A stretch of 64,000 nt of DNA, from the NCBI RefSeq assembly GCF_008642315.1, contig NZ_CP029192.1, forward strand, positions 2,604,001-2,668,000, given 5' to 3'. The stretch is from Streptomyces venezuelae. GTDB lineage: Bacteria > Actinomycetota > Actinomycetes > Streptomycetales > Streptomycetaceae. Positions 7,406-14,767 of the stretch are shown here, piece by piece. The notes under the pieces are model-generated. The model was not told the origin of the DNA and did not search any database. It worked only from the letters and a program-made list of their open reading frames with translations. Position numbers and translations under genes: made by a program. Numbering within the stretch: position 1 is the stretch's first letter; each line of letters opens with the position of its first letter.

Positions 7406-8672
7406 CCTGACCGTCATGGGCGCCGGCGTCGCGCTCAGCGCCGTGCACGGGATGGCCGTGCCCGGCATTCTGGGGACCCTGACCTGCATCATCCCGACGG
7501 CGCTTGCCGGGGCCCTGTCGCTGGTCAAGACGGGCGGATCGACGGTCGTCGAACGGGTGGGCCGTCGCGGCGGTCACGCGCTCAGGAAGCGCGCCCTGAA
7601 ACGGGCCGTGCGCCGGTACGAGAGTGAGCTGGCCTCCTTCGCCGATGATGCGGAGGGGGCCCTGCCCCACCACACCACCTTCACCCACATCAACGATGTG
7701 GTCTGGCACGAACGCGACGGATACGCCTTCCCACAGGGTGGGGGCAGGCTGCTGGCCGCGTTCGAGTGGGTCACCGACGGCGCCGCCCTCAAGGACGACG
7801 TCCACCGCGACCGCGCACACAACGCGCTGGCCGCGTTCCTGGAGTGGGTCGCGGCCACCGGCCACGGCAGTTGCGTGCGCATCGTGCACGCCGTCAGCCC
7901 CCACACGGGCGGGCACGACGTGCGCGCCGAGGGAGACGGCGACCTGGCCGACTCCTACCGCCAGCTCATGGGCCTGGTGAACGGGGCGTGCGATGTGCAC
8001 TCCACCGTCATCCTGCTGTCCGTGCCCGCCCACGGCCCCGACGTCGAGGAAGAGACCGCCTGGGCCCAAGCCGCCTACGAGCAGGCGCAGGTGTGCGGGA
8101 TCGACACCGGCCGCATGTGGGACCGCGCCACCTGGGACATCGCCCTCGCCCCGATCAAGGGCAGCGACCCCTACGAGATCCACGAAACCCTGTTCCGGTC
8201 CGGGGACTTCGTCACCGCGACCGCGGATGTCACCGACTTCCGGCGGGGGGAGCGGGCCGCGGACTTCTGGCGCCCGATGATCACCACGCTGCCCCGGGTC
8301 ACCCGCACCACGGTCGTGGAGTACCTGCCCTTGGACCGGCGCAAGGCGGAAAAGCGGCTGGAGACCGGGGAGATGCTGCGCACCGCGACCGCCCGCGATG
8401 AGCAGGACGTGCGCCGGGAGAAGACCTCCACCCGCACCGGACGCCGCGCGGCTGAACTGCATGAGGAGGACATCTCCGATGGCGCCGCCTACGTGAAGGT
8501 CGCCGCCCACGTGATGATCCAAGCCCGCGACGAGACGGAGCTGAAGGAGTTCCGCCGCGACGTGGAGCAGGGCGCGGTGTCGGCCGGCGCGCACCTGATG
8601 TGGATGGACCGCGAACACGAGAAGGGCTGGCACGCCACCCAGCCTCTCCCGGGAGGGGAGATCACATGCTGA
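7329..8672 (+). CDS. SCO6880-family protein, conjugation machinery
   Basis: A 447-aa protein with two hydrophobic segments near the N-terminus (about residues 30-65) followed by a large soluble domain without a nucleotide-binding motif. The pattern (short membrane N-terminus, then the block around HHTTFTHINDVVW and the EYLPLDRRKAEKRLE region) matches what I recall of the SCO6880 family, encoded beside VirB4-like ATPases in Streptomyces. Together with the next gene it looks like a VirB4 split in two: this half would be the membrane-facing N-terminal part, the next the motor. The AGGAGAGG site before 7329 supports this start despite the overlap with the previous gene. Confidence 0.75.
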   Translation: MSGSRTYLLDPLYETETLKLPPSRTDLTVMGAGVALSAVHGMAVPGILGTLTCIIPTALAGALSLVKTGGSTVVERVGRRGGHALRKRALKRAVRRYESELASFADDAEGALPHHTTFTHINDVVWHERDGYAFPQGGGRLLAAFEWVTDGAALKDDVHRDRAHNALAAFLEWVAATGHGSCVRIVHAVSPHTGGHDVRAEGDGDLADSYRQLMGLVNGACDVHSTVILLSVPAHGPDVEEETAWAQAAYEQAQVCGIDTGRMWDRATWDIALAPIKGSDPYEIHETLFRSGDFVTATADVTDFRRGERAADFWRPMITTLPRVTRTTVVEYLPLDRRKAEKRLETGEMLRTATARDEQDVRREKTSTRTGRRAAELHEEDISDGAAYVKVAAHVMIQARDETELKEFRRDVEQGAVSAGAHLMWMDREHEKGWHATQPLPGGEITC

Positions 8673-9928
8673 CCACCACCACCCGCCAGGCAGCGGGCCT
8701 GTTCCCCGGATATGCCTGCAAGCCGGTCACCGACGGGGCGCTGATCGGTGCCTCGCTGCTGGATGGCTCCCCGTTCCGGATGACCCCGGTGGACTGCGAC
8801 CAGGAGGTTCTGCCGTCCACCGGCATGGCGCTTCTGGGCACGCTGGGCAACGGCAAGTCCACCAACACCAAGGTCATGTCGCTGCGGGACATGGCCCGCC
8901 CTCGGCGCCGCTACGCCGTCCTGGACGCCAAGGGCGAAGACGGGGTGGGCGAGTGGGACGCGGTCGCCGCGGCCCTTCACCTCACCCCGGTCCGCTTCGG
9001 TGACGGGGTGTGCATGAACCCCCTGGATCCTCGGATCCCGCCGCTGCACCGGGTGCAGCTGGTCGCGGTGCTCGCCGAGCTCGGCGGGCACCGGCCGCTC
9101 TCTCCGGGGGCGCGCATGGCGCTGGACGCGGCCATGGAATCCCCCGCGGCCCGGACGCTGTCCGGGTTGATGGGCGCGGTCACCTCCCTGGAAGCAGACG
9201 CCATCCCCGGGCGCTTCGATGCCGCGCAGCTGCTCGCCTTCGGGCAGGAAGTGGTGCAGGCGCTGTCTCCGTTCATCCGCTCCGCGACCCGCGGGATGCT
9301 CGATGGGGAAACGTCGGTGTCGTTGGATGCGAAGCTGACCGTGTTCGACTTTTCCCGCATCGACCGCACCTCCATCGCCCTGCCCGCGCTGATGTCGGTC
9401 GTGGGGGTGTTCCTGGAGTCGGTGTGGCTCGCTCAGGGCGGCGCCGATCACGGTATCCACTCGACGTTGATCGTTGAGGAGGCGTGGCAGATCCTCAAGC
9501 ATCCGGCCACGGCCGCGCTGTTGCAGCGGATGATGAAGTACTCCCGCCGCGAGGGCCTGTCCGTCACCTCCGTTGCGCACAGCGCCAAAGACGCCACCTC
9601 CGAGGAGGCCAAGGACCTCCTGCGGCTGGCCTCCACCCGGGTCCTGCACCAGATGGACGAAGGGGAAGCGGAGCAGTGCCGGGGGCTGTTCTCCCTGCCC
9701 GACTGGGCGGTGCGACAGATCCCGCTGCTGGGCCGGGGTCAGGCCATCTGGCAGACCGGGCGGCACGTCAACCTCGTGCAGACGTTGGTGACCGACTACG
9801 AGAAGCGGCTGTGCTTCACCTCCCGGCGCCGCGACGCCGCCCAGGGTAAAGGCCCCGTCGCCAGGCCTGCCACGCGCGGGCAGTGGTCGTGGGAGATGCC
9901 GCCCAACGTCATCGACCACGCCGCCTGA
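8666..9928 (+). CDS. VirB4-like ATPase of the transfer apparatus
   Basis: A 420-aa cytoplasmic P-loop ATPase that should energise assembly or function of the mating channel. Walker A is GTLGNGKST (about residue 60); Walker B is LIVEEAW (about 276); RMMKYSRREGLSV and a late Gln/Arg segment follow, as in VirB4/TraC-type ATPases. It lacks the N-terminal domain of classical VirB4, which the preceding SCO6880-like protein probably supplies. The ATG at 8666 overlaps the previous stop by 7 bp behind a GGGAGGGGAG site. It is the last gene of the transfer operon. Confidence 0.8.
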   Translation: MLTTTTRQAAGLFPGYACKPVTDGALIGASLLDGSPFRMTPVDCDQEVLPSTGMALLGTLGNGKSTNTKVMSLRDMARPRRRYAVLDAKGEDGVGEWDAVAAALHLTPVRFGDGVCMNPLDPRIPPLHRVQLVAVLAELGGHRPLSPGARMALDAAMESPAARTLSGLMGAVTSLEADAIPGRFDAAQLLAFGQEVVQALSPFIRSATRGMLDGETSVSLDAKLTVFDFSRIDRTSIALPALMSVVGVFLESVWLAQGGADHGIHSTLIVEEAWQILKHPATAALLQRMMKYSRREGLSVTSVAHSAKDATSEEAKDLLRLASTRVLHQMDEGEAEQCRGLFSLPDWAVRQIPLLGRGQAIWQTGRHVNLVQTLVTDYEKRLCFTSRRRDAAQGKGPVARPATRGQWSWEMPPNVIDHAA

Positions 9929-10104
9929 GTCAACAACAGATCGGGATCAAATTCCCTAGGCGCCCATCGGACACGAGCTTCGTCCCACGGGCTTTTGATC
10001 CGGAACCCATATCGGAGCACAGTCATACGCAGTGAGAACGACACCTGCACATACAGCTGAAGATTAGGCAGAGCCTGGGTCCCGCACGTCCGAGAGAGTG
10101 CTTT

Positions 10105-10138
10105 ACCCCGAGGTGAAACATGCCTTTCACCTCGGGGT
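10105..10138. terminator. bidirectional hairpin between transfer operon and cargo cassette
   Basis: Perfect 14-bp inverted repeat (10105-10118 and 10125-10138) with a 6-base loop. It lies between the VirB4-like stop at 9928 and the 3' end of the minus-strand cassette at 10144, so it can stop transcription from both sides. The bases 9929-10104 hold no gene I can support. Confidence 0.8.
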
Positions 10139-10143
10139 GCGAG

Positions 10144-10326
10144 TCACCTTCGGCCTCTAGTTGCAACCCAGAAGACCAACAGGGCGCCCGGTACAGCAAT
10201 AGCCAAATAGAACAGGGCCGACTGAGCCATGCTTCCGTCATCTGCCACAAATTCGCTACCGATTAGCAGGACGAAGAAGAAGGCGAATGCGGCGGCGGCC
10301 GTTCCGATAGCTGATGGGGTGCGCAT
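10144..10326 (-). CDS. two-helix small membrane protein, possible immunity protein
   Basis: A 60-aa protein consisting of two hydrophobic helices (about residues 6-28 and 36-54) ending in a basic RGRR tail. A strong AGGAGGGG site lies just before the ATG, 17 bp downstream of the bacteriocin-like precursor gene on the same strand. A small membrane protein paired with a secreted peptide precursor is the classic layout of bacteriocin immunity genes. No homologue is recognised, so this role is inference from arrangement. Confidence 0.55.
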   Translation of the reverse strand: MRTPSAIGTAAAAFAFFFVLLIGSEFVADDGSMAQSALFYLAIAVPGALLVFWVATRGRR

Positions 10327-10343
10327 GCTCCCCTCCTAGGCGT

Positions 10344-10868
10344 TTAGTAGCACTTGGCGCCCTTGAACTTGGCAAGGTAGGTGAACTTGAACTCTACACC
10401 CTTCTTGCACTTGTCGATCTTTTCGTTGCCCATGGATACAACCGCGGCGTAGACACCTGCGGCGACGGCTCCGCCGATCCCTCCGGTGATGGCGCCGATG
10501 AGACCGGCTGCAGTAGCCGCAGATCCAGCATTGACGGCCTTGGCCTGAGACTTACTCAGCTTCACGTAGACGTACCAACCAAGGCTGACACCACGCGCCA
10601 CGACCTCGGTCGCGTCACTCTCCGGCACCTCACCCTTTACCACGGTGACGACCGGGGAATCCTTGAATGCCTCGACAGCCTCTTCGTAGGTGTATCCCTG
10701 CGAGGCGAGGTCCAGGTAAGCACCACCATCGTCAACTGCCGCTACTGCGGCGGGCTTTATTTCGCCCTGCCTAGCAGTTGTGGCAGACGCCGCAGGGGCA
10801 ACCGCAGCAAGCAGCGCACCAGTCATGACTGCCGAGCAAGTTGCCTTAAAAACACGGGACTTGATCAC
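10344..10868 (-). CDS. secreted bacteriocin-like precursor
   Basis: A 174-aa protein with a clear Sec signal peptide (basic start, hydrophobic core, likely cut after ASA near residue 29). A hydrophilic propeptide-like region (about 30-95) has a tandem of acidic segments. Then comes a region with a Gly/Ala-rich hydrophobic stretch (GLIGAITGGIGGAVAAG, about 128-145) and a basic aromatic tail with two cysteines (DKCKKG and GAKCY at the very end), which could form one disulfide. Small, basic, glycine-zipper cores with a terminal disulfide are common in membrane-active class II bacteriocins. The start is GTG with AGAGG ahead. The region is visibly less GC-rich than its neighbours, suggesting separate acquisition. 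A secreted structural or adhesin-like protein is the alternative. Confidence 0.6.
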   Translation of the reverse strand: MIKSRVFKATCSAVMTGALLAAVAPAASATTARQGEIKPAAVAAVDDGGAYLDLASQGYTYEEAVEAFKDSPVVTVVKGEVPESDATEVVARGVSLGWYVYVKLSKSQAKAVNAGSAATAAGLIGAITGGIGGAVAAGVYAAVVSMGNEKIDKCKKGVEFKFTYLAKFKGAKCY

Positions 10869-11372
10869 TCGTAACCTCTGCCTTCATAACGCTAGGAATT
10901 TCTCGGGGCTGTTCGGACCAAAGGACCGTAGCATGATCAAATCTTTGCCAGCCTCGCCTCAATGCGGCGAGACAACGGCACGTCAATTCCCCTGCGGTGT
11001 AGGGAAGTTGCGGAAATTTCCAACGCGTGTGCACCCGCCAGGGCTGGAGCCCAGTTCGTTCCGCTTTGCGTATTTGAGACCCGATCGAAATCTACAGCGC
11101 TGTAGAACGGGCTCAAATTGACCTAAATGGCTAAAAATTGACTATCCGCTCGTATTCGCCACGAGCGCTTCAGGCGCGAGGCCCCTGAGCTCGTCAGCCA
11201 CAGCCCGTTAGATCGCCCCTGTCTGACCCACGTCCATTTACGGACGAACCCAGCCGCCCAGAGCCAACTCTGGCCGGTCTTCCTGGCCTTCATCTGTCCA
11301 TCTGCGGTCGCGAAGGTCGGGCAGGCCCACCGGCCCGCGCCCCACGTCCTGTCACAACTCGGAGGCTTCACC
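10869..11372. other. lower-GC intergenic region with a 16-bp palindrome
   Basis: About 500 bp without a supportable gene, between the divergent cargo cassette and the small-gene run. It contains a perfect 16-bp palindrome (TCTACAGCGCTGTAGA, 11091-11106) and two copies of AAATTGAC 20 bp apart (11115 and 11135). Both divergent transcription units probably have their promoters here. Confidence 0.6.
11091..11106. promoter_or_regulatory. 16-bp perfect palindrome, candidate operator
   Basis: TCTACAGCGCTGTAGA is identical to its own complement. It lies in the divergent intergenic region of the ICE upstream of the 11373 operon and of the cargo cassette. Size and symmetry fit a dimeric repressor site. 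No regulator gene is adjacent in the window, so the binder is unknown. Confidence 0.5.
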
Positions 11373-11582
11373 ATGCTGTTGGGTAAGAGCACTGCCACGC
11401 GCTACGAGATCAGCATCACCCCGGTCGCCCCCGCCCGGCGGCCCATATGGTTCTGGGCCCTGATCGTCCTGCTCGTTCTCGCCCTCGCCGCCGTCATCGA
11501 CGGGCGCGACGAGGACGCCAGCCCCACGCCCCAGCCCGGACATACGCAGACCGCCGACGTTCGCACCCACGGCCAGGAGTAG
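11373..11582 (+). CDS. small single-span membrane protein
   Basis: A 69-aa protein with one hydrophobic helix (about residues 25-43) and a polar C-terminus rich in Asp, Thr and Gln. A GGAGG site precedes the ATG by 7 bp. It opens a compact run of five small genes leading to the SSB gene. No family is recognised. Confidence 0.6.
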   Translation: MLLGKSTATRYEISITPVAPARRPIWFWALIVLLVLALAAVIDGRDEDASPTPQPGHTQTADVRTHGQE

Positions 11583-11586
11583 CGCC

Positions 11587-11787
11587 ATGGCCTGCCGCGA
11601 GTGCACCGCAGGACACCCCGTCCTGCTCGACTCCTACCCGGCCGGCGACACCCGCGCCTCCCTCGTGGCCGCGCACCGTGCCACCCAGGCCCGCAACGAG
11701 GCCCCCGGCCCGGTCCACGTCCACTACGACCAGGCCAACGACACCTTCGCCGTCATCCGCACCGACCCCCAGGAGATCCCCGCATGA
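11587..11787 (+). CDS. hypothetical small protein
   Basis: A 66-aa soluble protein starting 4 bp after the previous stop. Two cysteines near the N-terminus (CREC) could bind a metal. Its stop overlaps the next start (ATGA), so the two are co-translated. It is not assigned to a family. Confidence 0.6.
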   Translation: MACRECTAGHPVLLDSYPAGDTRASLVAAHRATQARNEAPGPVHVHYDQANDTFAVIRTDPQEIPA

Positions 11788-12113
11788 GTGCCGCCCTGTG
11801 GCCCGTCACGGCCCGCATCACCGCCGCCCTGGACGCGGCCAACGGCCGCGACGAACACGAGATCGCAATGCGCCTGCTCAAGGTCAACGAGGAGGCCGGG
11901 GAAGCCGCCGCCGCGTACATCGGCGCCACCGGCCAGAACCCCCGCAAGGGCCTGACCCACAGCCGCAACGACGTCGCCCAGGAACTGGCCGACGTCATCG
12001 TCGCCGCCGCGGTCGCCCTGCTCTCCCTCACCGACCACGCCCCCTCCGTGCTCAACACCAAGCTGCACGAAGCCGCTCGGCGCCTGCAGCTGCCGCCCAA
12101 GGACACACGCTGA
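11784..12113 (+). CDS. MazG-like nucleotide pyrophosphohydrolase
   Basis: A 109-aa protein with the MazG-type helical signature: NEEAGEAAAAYIG (metal-binding Glu cluster, about residues 35-47) and, after a charged gap, DVAQELADVIVAA (ExxD, about 63-75). MazG-like enzymes hydrolyse NTPs or dNTPs to monophosphates. Phages and plasmids often carry them to adjust nucleotide pools or alarmones. The four acidic ligands are present, so activity is plausible. It overlaps both neighbours by short ATGA/TGATG junctions, which indicates one operon leading into SSB. Confidence 0.8.
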   Translation: MSAALWPVTARITAALDAANGRDEHEIAMRLLKVNEEAGEAAAAYIGATGQNPRKGLTHSRNDVAQELADVIVAAAVALLSLTDHAPSVLNTKLHEAARRLQLPPKDTR

Positions 12114-12406
12114 TGGCCCGGTTGCGCATCCAGCGCACCACCTGGCCCCGGCCCGCCCTCGTCCTGACCGACACGCCCCGCCCCGACTGCCCCGACTGCG
12201 AAGGCGCGGGCGGTGCGGAGTACGACTACGGCGACCCCGAGACCGGCGAGTACGCCGGTACCAACTGGGACCCGTGCCACTGCTGGGACGAACAGCGCCG
12301 CTGGATCGTGCTTTGGCTCCCGCGCCGCCGCTGGCCCCCGCACCGTCACACCGACCCGTGGGCCGCCCACGGCTACAGCAGCGAAACCCCCCTTCGAACC
12401 CACTGA
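12113..12406 (+). CDS. hypothetical small protein with cysteine pairs
   Basis: A 97-aa protein with CPDCEGAGG near residue 26 and CHCW near 55, an arrangement able to hold a zinc ion and reminiscent of a DnaJ-type half zinc finger. The C-terminal half is very rich in Arg, Trp and Pro. Start and preceding stop overlap (TGATG). The family is not recognised; a nucleic-acid-binding role is possible. Confidence 0.55.
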   Translation: MARLRIQRTTWPRPALVLTDTPRPDCPDCEGAGGAEYDYGDPETGEYAGTNWDPCHCWDEQRRWIVLWLPRRRWPPHRHTDPWAAHGYSSETPLRTH

Positions 12407-12419
12407 CCAGGGAGATTCC

Positions 12420-12875
12420 ATGTCGTTCGGAGAGACCCCCATCACCGTCGTCGGCAACCTCACCGCCGACCCCGAAATCAAGTTCACCGAGGGCGGGGCC
12501 GCGCTCGCCAAGTTCACCATCGCGGCCACCCCGCGCGTCTTCGACCGCGACTCCAACCAGTGGAAGGACGGCACGTCCACGTTCTTCCGCTGCGCCGCCT
12601 GGCGCCACCTCGCCGAACACATCGGCGACTCGCTGACCAAGGGCTCCCGCGTGGTCGCCTTCGGCCGCATCCGGCAACACGACTGGCAGACCCCCGAGGG
12701 CGAGAACCGCTCCATGCTCGCCTTGGAGGTCGACGAGATCGGCGCCAGCCTGCGCTTCACCAACGTCACCATCCAGGGAAAGCGCAGCAACGGCGCCGCC
12801 GCGGCCGGCGCTGACCCGTGGAACACCGGCCAGCCGTCGGGCGACTCGACGTTCAGCGAGAAGCCCCCGTTCTAG
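12420..12875 (+). CDS. ssb: single-stranded DNA-binding protein
   Basis: A 151-aa SSB. The OB fold fills residues 5-112 (VVGNLTADPEIKFTEGG, then FFRCAAWRHLAEHI, then SRVVAFGRIRQHDWQTPEG). The C-terminal tail is short and ends in EKPPF, so the final Pro-Phe of the protein-docking tip is kept although the usual run of acidic residues is thin. It would protect single strands made during ICE replication or transfer, separate from the chromosomal SSBs. GGGAG lies 7 bp before the ATG. Confidence 0.92.
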   Translation: MSFGETPITVVGNLTADPEIKFTEGGAALAKFTIAATPRVFDRDSNQWKDGTSTFFRCAAWRHLAEHIGDSLTKGSRVVAFGRIRQHDWQTPEGENRSMLALEVDEIGASLRFTNVTIQGKRSNGAAAAGADPWNTGQPSGDSTFSEKPPF

Positions 12876-12883
12876 CTGAGCCC

Positions 12884-12955
12884 GGGGCGGGCTGTCCTCT
12901 CGCCAAAGACTGCGGCCCGCCCCGGTTCTCCCGTCCTCATCACAGAAACAGGAGA
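12884..12955 (+). promoter_or_regulatory. hairpin leader module, copy 1 (60-bp repeat 12896-12955)
   Basis: The 60 bp at 12896-12955 recur at 13819-13878 with one mismatch. The conserved right stem arm (GCCCGCCCCGG) pairs with an arm before the repeat, giving an 11-bp stem. Just after it TTCTCC (12926-12931) can pair with GGAGAA (12951-12956), which is the ribosome binding site of the next gene. It may act as terminator for ssb and as leader control for the PAPS-reductase-like gene. Confidence 0.6.
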
Positions 12956-12960
12956 ATCAC

Positions 12961-13797
12961 ATGCCCACCACACAGTCGATCACGAGCACTGAGGTGTTGC
13001 GGTCGTTCAGCTACGGCGGCGGGGTCCAGTCCACGGCCGCTCTGGTTCTCGCGGCCCAGGGGGAGCTGGACTACCACACTTTTCTGATGGCGAACGTGGG
13101 GGACGACTCCGAACACCCCGGCACCATCGCCTACCTGCGCCAGTACGCCATCCCCTACGCCAAAGCGCACGGCCTTGAGCTGGTCGTTCTCGACCGCGTG
13201 ATGAAGCGATCCGGTGAGGTCCGCACCCTCTTACAGGACCTGACTCGGGAGGGCTCGCGGTCGCTGAAAATCCCGGTGCGAATGTCGAACGGGGCCCCTG
13301 GCACCCGCTCGTGCACGGCCCAGTTCAAAATCGAGGTCATCGCCGATGAACTCAAGCGGCGCGGCGCCACCAAGGACGCGCCCGCCACGGTCGGGATCGG
13401 GATCAGCCTGGACGAGATCCAGCGGGCGAACAACCGGCGCTGCGAGCCGCACGAGCGCATCGAGTACCCGCTGTTGGAGCGCGGTATCCGGCGTATCGAC
13501 TGCGCCCGCATCATCCGCGCCGCGGGCCTGCCGGTGCCGCCCAAGTCATCATGCTGGTTCTGCCCGTTCCACCGGCCGGAGACGTGGCATGACATGCGCC
13601 GCACTGAGCCGGAGCTGTTCGAGAAGGCCTGCCAGCTCGAAGAACTCCTCAACCGGCGACGTGACGAACTCGGCAAAGACCACGTCTGGCTGACCCGGTT
13701 CAACCGGAGCCTGCGGGCCGCGATCCCGGACGGCGTCGACACGCTGCCCTTCGACGAGTGGGACACCGGCTGTGACTCCGGCTGGTGCATGACCTAG
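12961..13797 (+). CDS. PAPS reductase-family PP-loop protein
   Basis: A 278-aa protein of the adenine-nucleotide alpha-hydrolase (PP-loop) fold. SFSYGGGVQS near residue 16 is the P-loop; MANVGDDSEHP follows; a Cys at SCTAQFK and a later CWFCPFH pair could hold a metal or iron-sulfur cluster. Such proteins are widespread on phages and mobile elements and are annotated as phosphoadenosine phosphosulfate reductases, but the true substrate is mostly unknown; sulfur or nucleic-acid modification is possible. No DndB, D or E gene accompanies it, so a phosphorothioation system is not indicated. It begins 6 bp after an AGGAGA site inside the duplicated leader. Confidence 0.75.
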   Translation: MPTTQSITSTEVLRSFSYGGGVQSTAALVLAAQGELDYHTFLMANVGDDSEHPGTIAYLRQYAIPYAKAHGLELVVLDRVMKRSGEVRTLLQDLTREGSRSLKIPVRMSNGAPGTRSCTAQFKIEVIADELKRRGATKDAPATVGIGISLDEIQRANNRRCEPHERIEYPLLERGIRRIDCARIIRAAGLPVPPKSSCWFCPFHRPETWHDMRRTEPELFEKACQLEELLNRRRDELGKDHVWLTRFNRSLRAAIPDGVDTLPFDEWDTGCDSGWCMT

Positions 13798-13807
13798 AGC
13801 ACGCCCG

Positions 13808-13878
13808 AGGCGGGCCGCCCTCTCGCCAAAGACTGCGGCCCGCCCCGGTTCTCCCGTCCTCATCACAGAAGCAGGAGA
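13808..13878 (+). promoter_or_regulatory. hairpin leader module, copy 2 (60-bp repeat 13819-13878)
   Basis: Second copy of the 60-bp module. The same right arm now pairs with a different left arm (GGCGGGCCGC at 13809-13818 with GCGGCCCGCC), so pairing is kept although the left sequence has changed. The ribosome binding site of the primase gene lies at its end, and TCTCC can again pair with GGAGA. Confidence 0.6.
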
Positions 13879-13886
13879 CCCCCAGC

Positions 13887-14765
13887 ATGAACCCTTGCGC
13901 CCCACCCCGGCGAGCCCCTCTCAGGCCACAGCCGACCGGGCTGCTGGCCACCGCGCTCACGCTCGCGTCCAAGGGCGTCCCCGTCCTGCCGCTGCGCGTG
14001 GGCAAGGCCCCCTTCAACAACTGCCCGGCCTGCGCCAAGAACGCATGCGGCGGCCGGCCGAACATGAAGCAGGCCGGGCCCTGCACCTGCCCGCACCCCT
14101 GCCACGCCTGGGCCGCCGCAACCACCAACCCCGACACCCTCACCTCCACCGCCTGGGCGACCGCCTGGCAGCGGGCCGCCGCGGTCGCCTACCACCCCGG
14201 CGGGGCGCGACTGACCGTCGTCGACCTCGATGACGCCGACGCCATCGCCTGGGCCCACGCCCACCTCCCGCGCACCCGCACCGTGCCCACCACACGCGGC
14301 CAGCACTGGATCTACCTGGGCACCATGCCCTCCGCCAACGGCGTCCGCCCCGGCATCGACATCAAGTCCCGTATGGCCTACGCCCGCTGGCTGGGGCCCG
14401 GCACCGGCCGCCCCACCGCCCTGCCCGACACGGTCCGGGCACTGGGCGTGAAGCCCGCCCCGGCCCGGTCGGTGCCCGCCTCCACCGTGCCCGCACCGGG
14501 CGGGGGCGGCGCCTGCCCGCACCGCACGCCGGCCTACCTGGACCGCGGCCTCACGATGGCCGAACAGCGCATCACCGAGGCCACCAGCGGCGTGCACGCC
14601 ACCGTCTACCGCACGTTCCTGGCAGTGCTCTCCACCCACGGCCGGTGCGGCTGCCTCACCGACGCCCACATCACCCGCCTGTTCACCGCCGCACAGACCA
14701 AGGGCGAGACCCTGCGGCACTGCACCGACGCATGGACCAACGCCCGGTCCAAGTTGGGACTCTGA
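13887..14765 (+). CDS. bifunctional DNA primase/polymerase, ICE replication
   Basis: A 292-aa Prim-Pol protein that probably primes and starts ICE replication. The catalytic elements are visible: VVDLDD with the metal-binding acidic pair (about residue 110), RGQHWIYL with the His (about 138), and GIDIKSR followed by YARWLGPG (about 155-170). A cysteine-rich insert (CPAC, CGG, CTCPHPC; about 48-72) probably binds zinc. The C-terminal 80 residues are helical. The ATG at 13887 is preferred over an earlier in-frame ATG that lies inside the previous gene. Prim-Pol replicases are one recognised class in actinomycete ICEs. The ATPase gene follows after 2 bp. Confidence 0.88.
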   Translation: MNPCAPPRRAPLRPQPTGLLATALTLASKGVPVLPLRVGKAPFNNCPACAKNACGGRPNMKQAGPCTCPHPCHAWAAATTNPDTLTSTAWATAWQRAAAVAYHPGGARLTVVDLDDADAIAWAHAHLPRTRTVPTTRGQHWIYLGTMPSANGVRPGIDIKSRMAYARWLGPGTGRPTALPDTVRALGVKPAPARSVPASTVPAPGGGGACPHRTPAYLDRGLTMAEQRITEATSGVHATVYRTFLAVLSTHGRCGCLTDAHITRLFTAAQTKGETLRHCTDAWTNARSKLGL

Positions 14766-14767
14766 CC

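Noticed and set aside
12961..13797. Part of a Dnd phosphorothioation system (DndC)
   Set aside because: No dndB, dndD, dndE or cysteine desulfurase gene is nearby and the flanking genes are replication-related.
13785..13886. Upstream ATG for the primase at 13785
   Set aside because: It lies inside the preceding gene; the ATG at 13887 has the AGGAGA site and the expected N-terminus.
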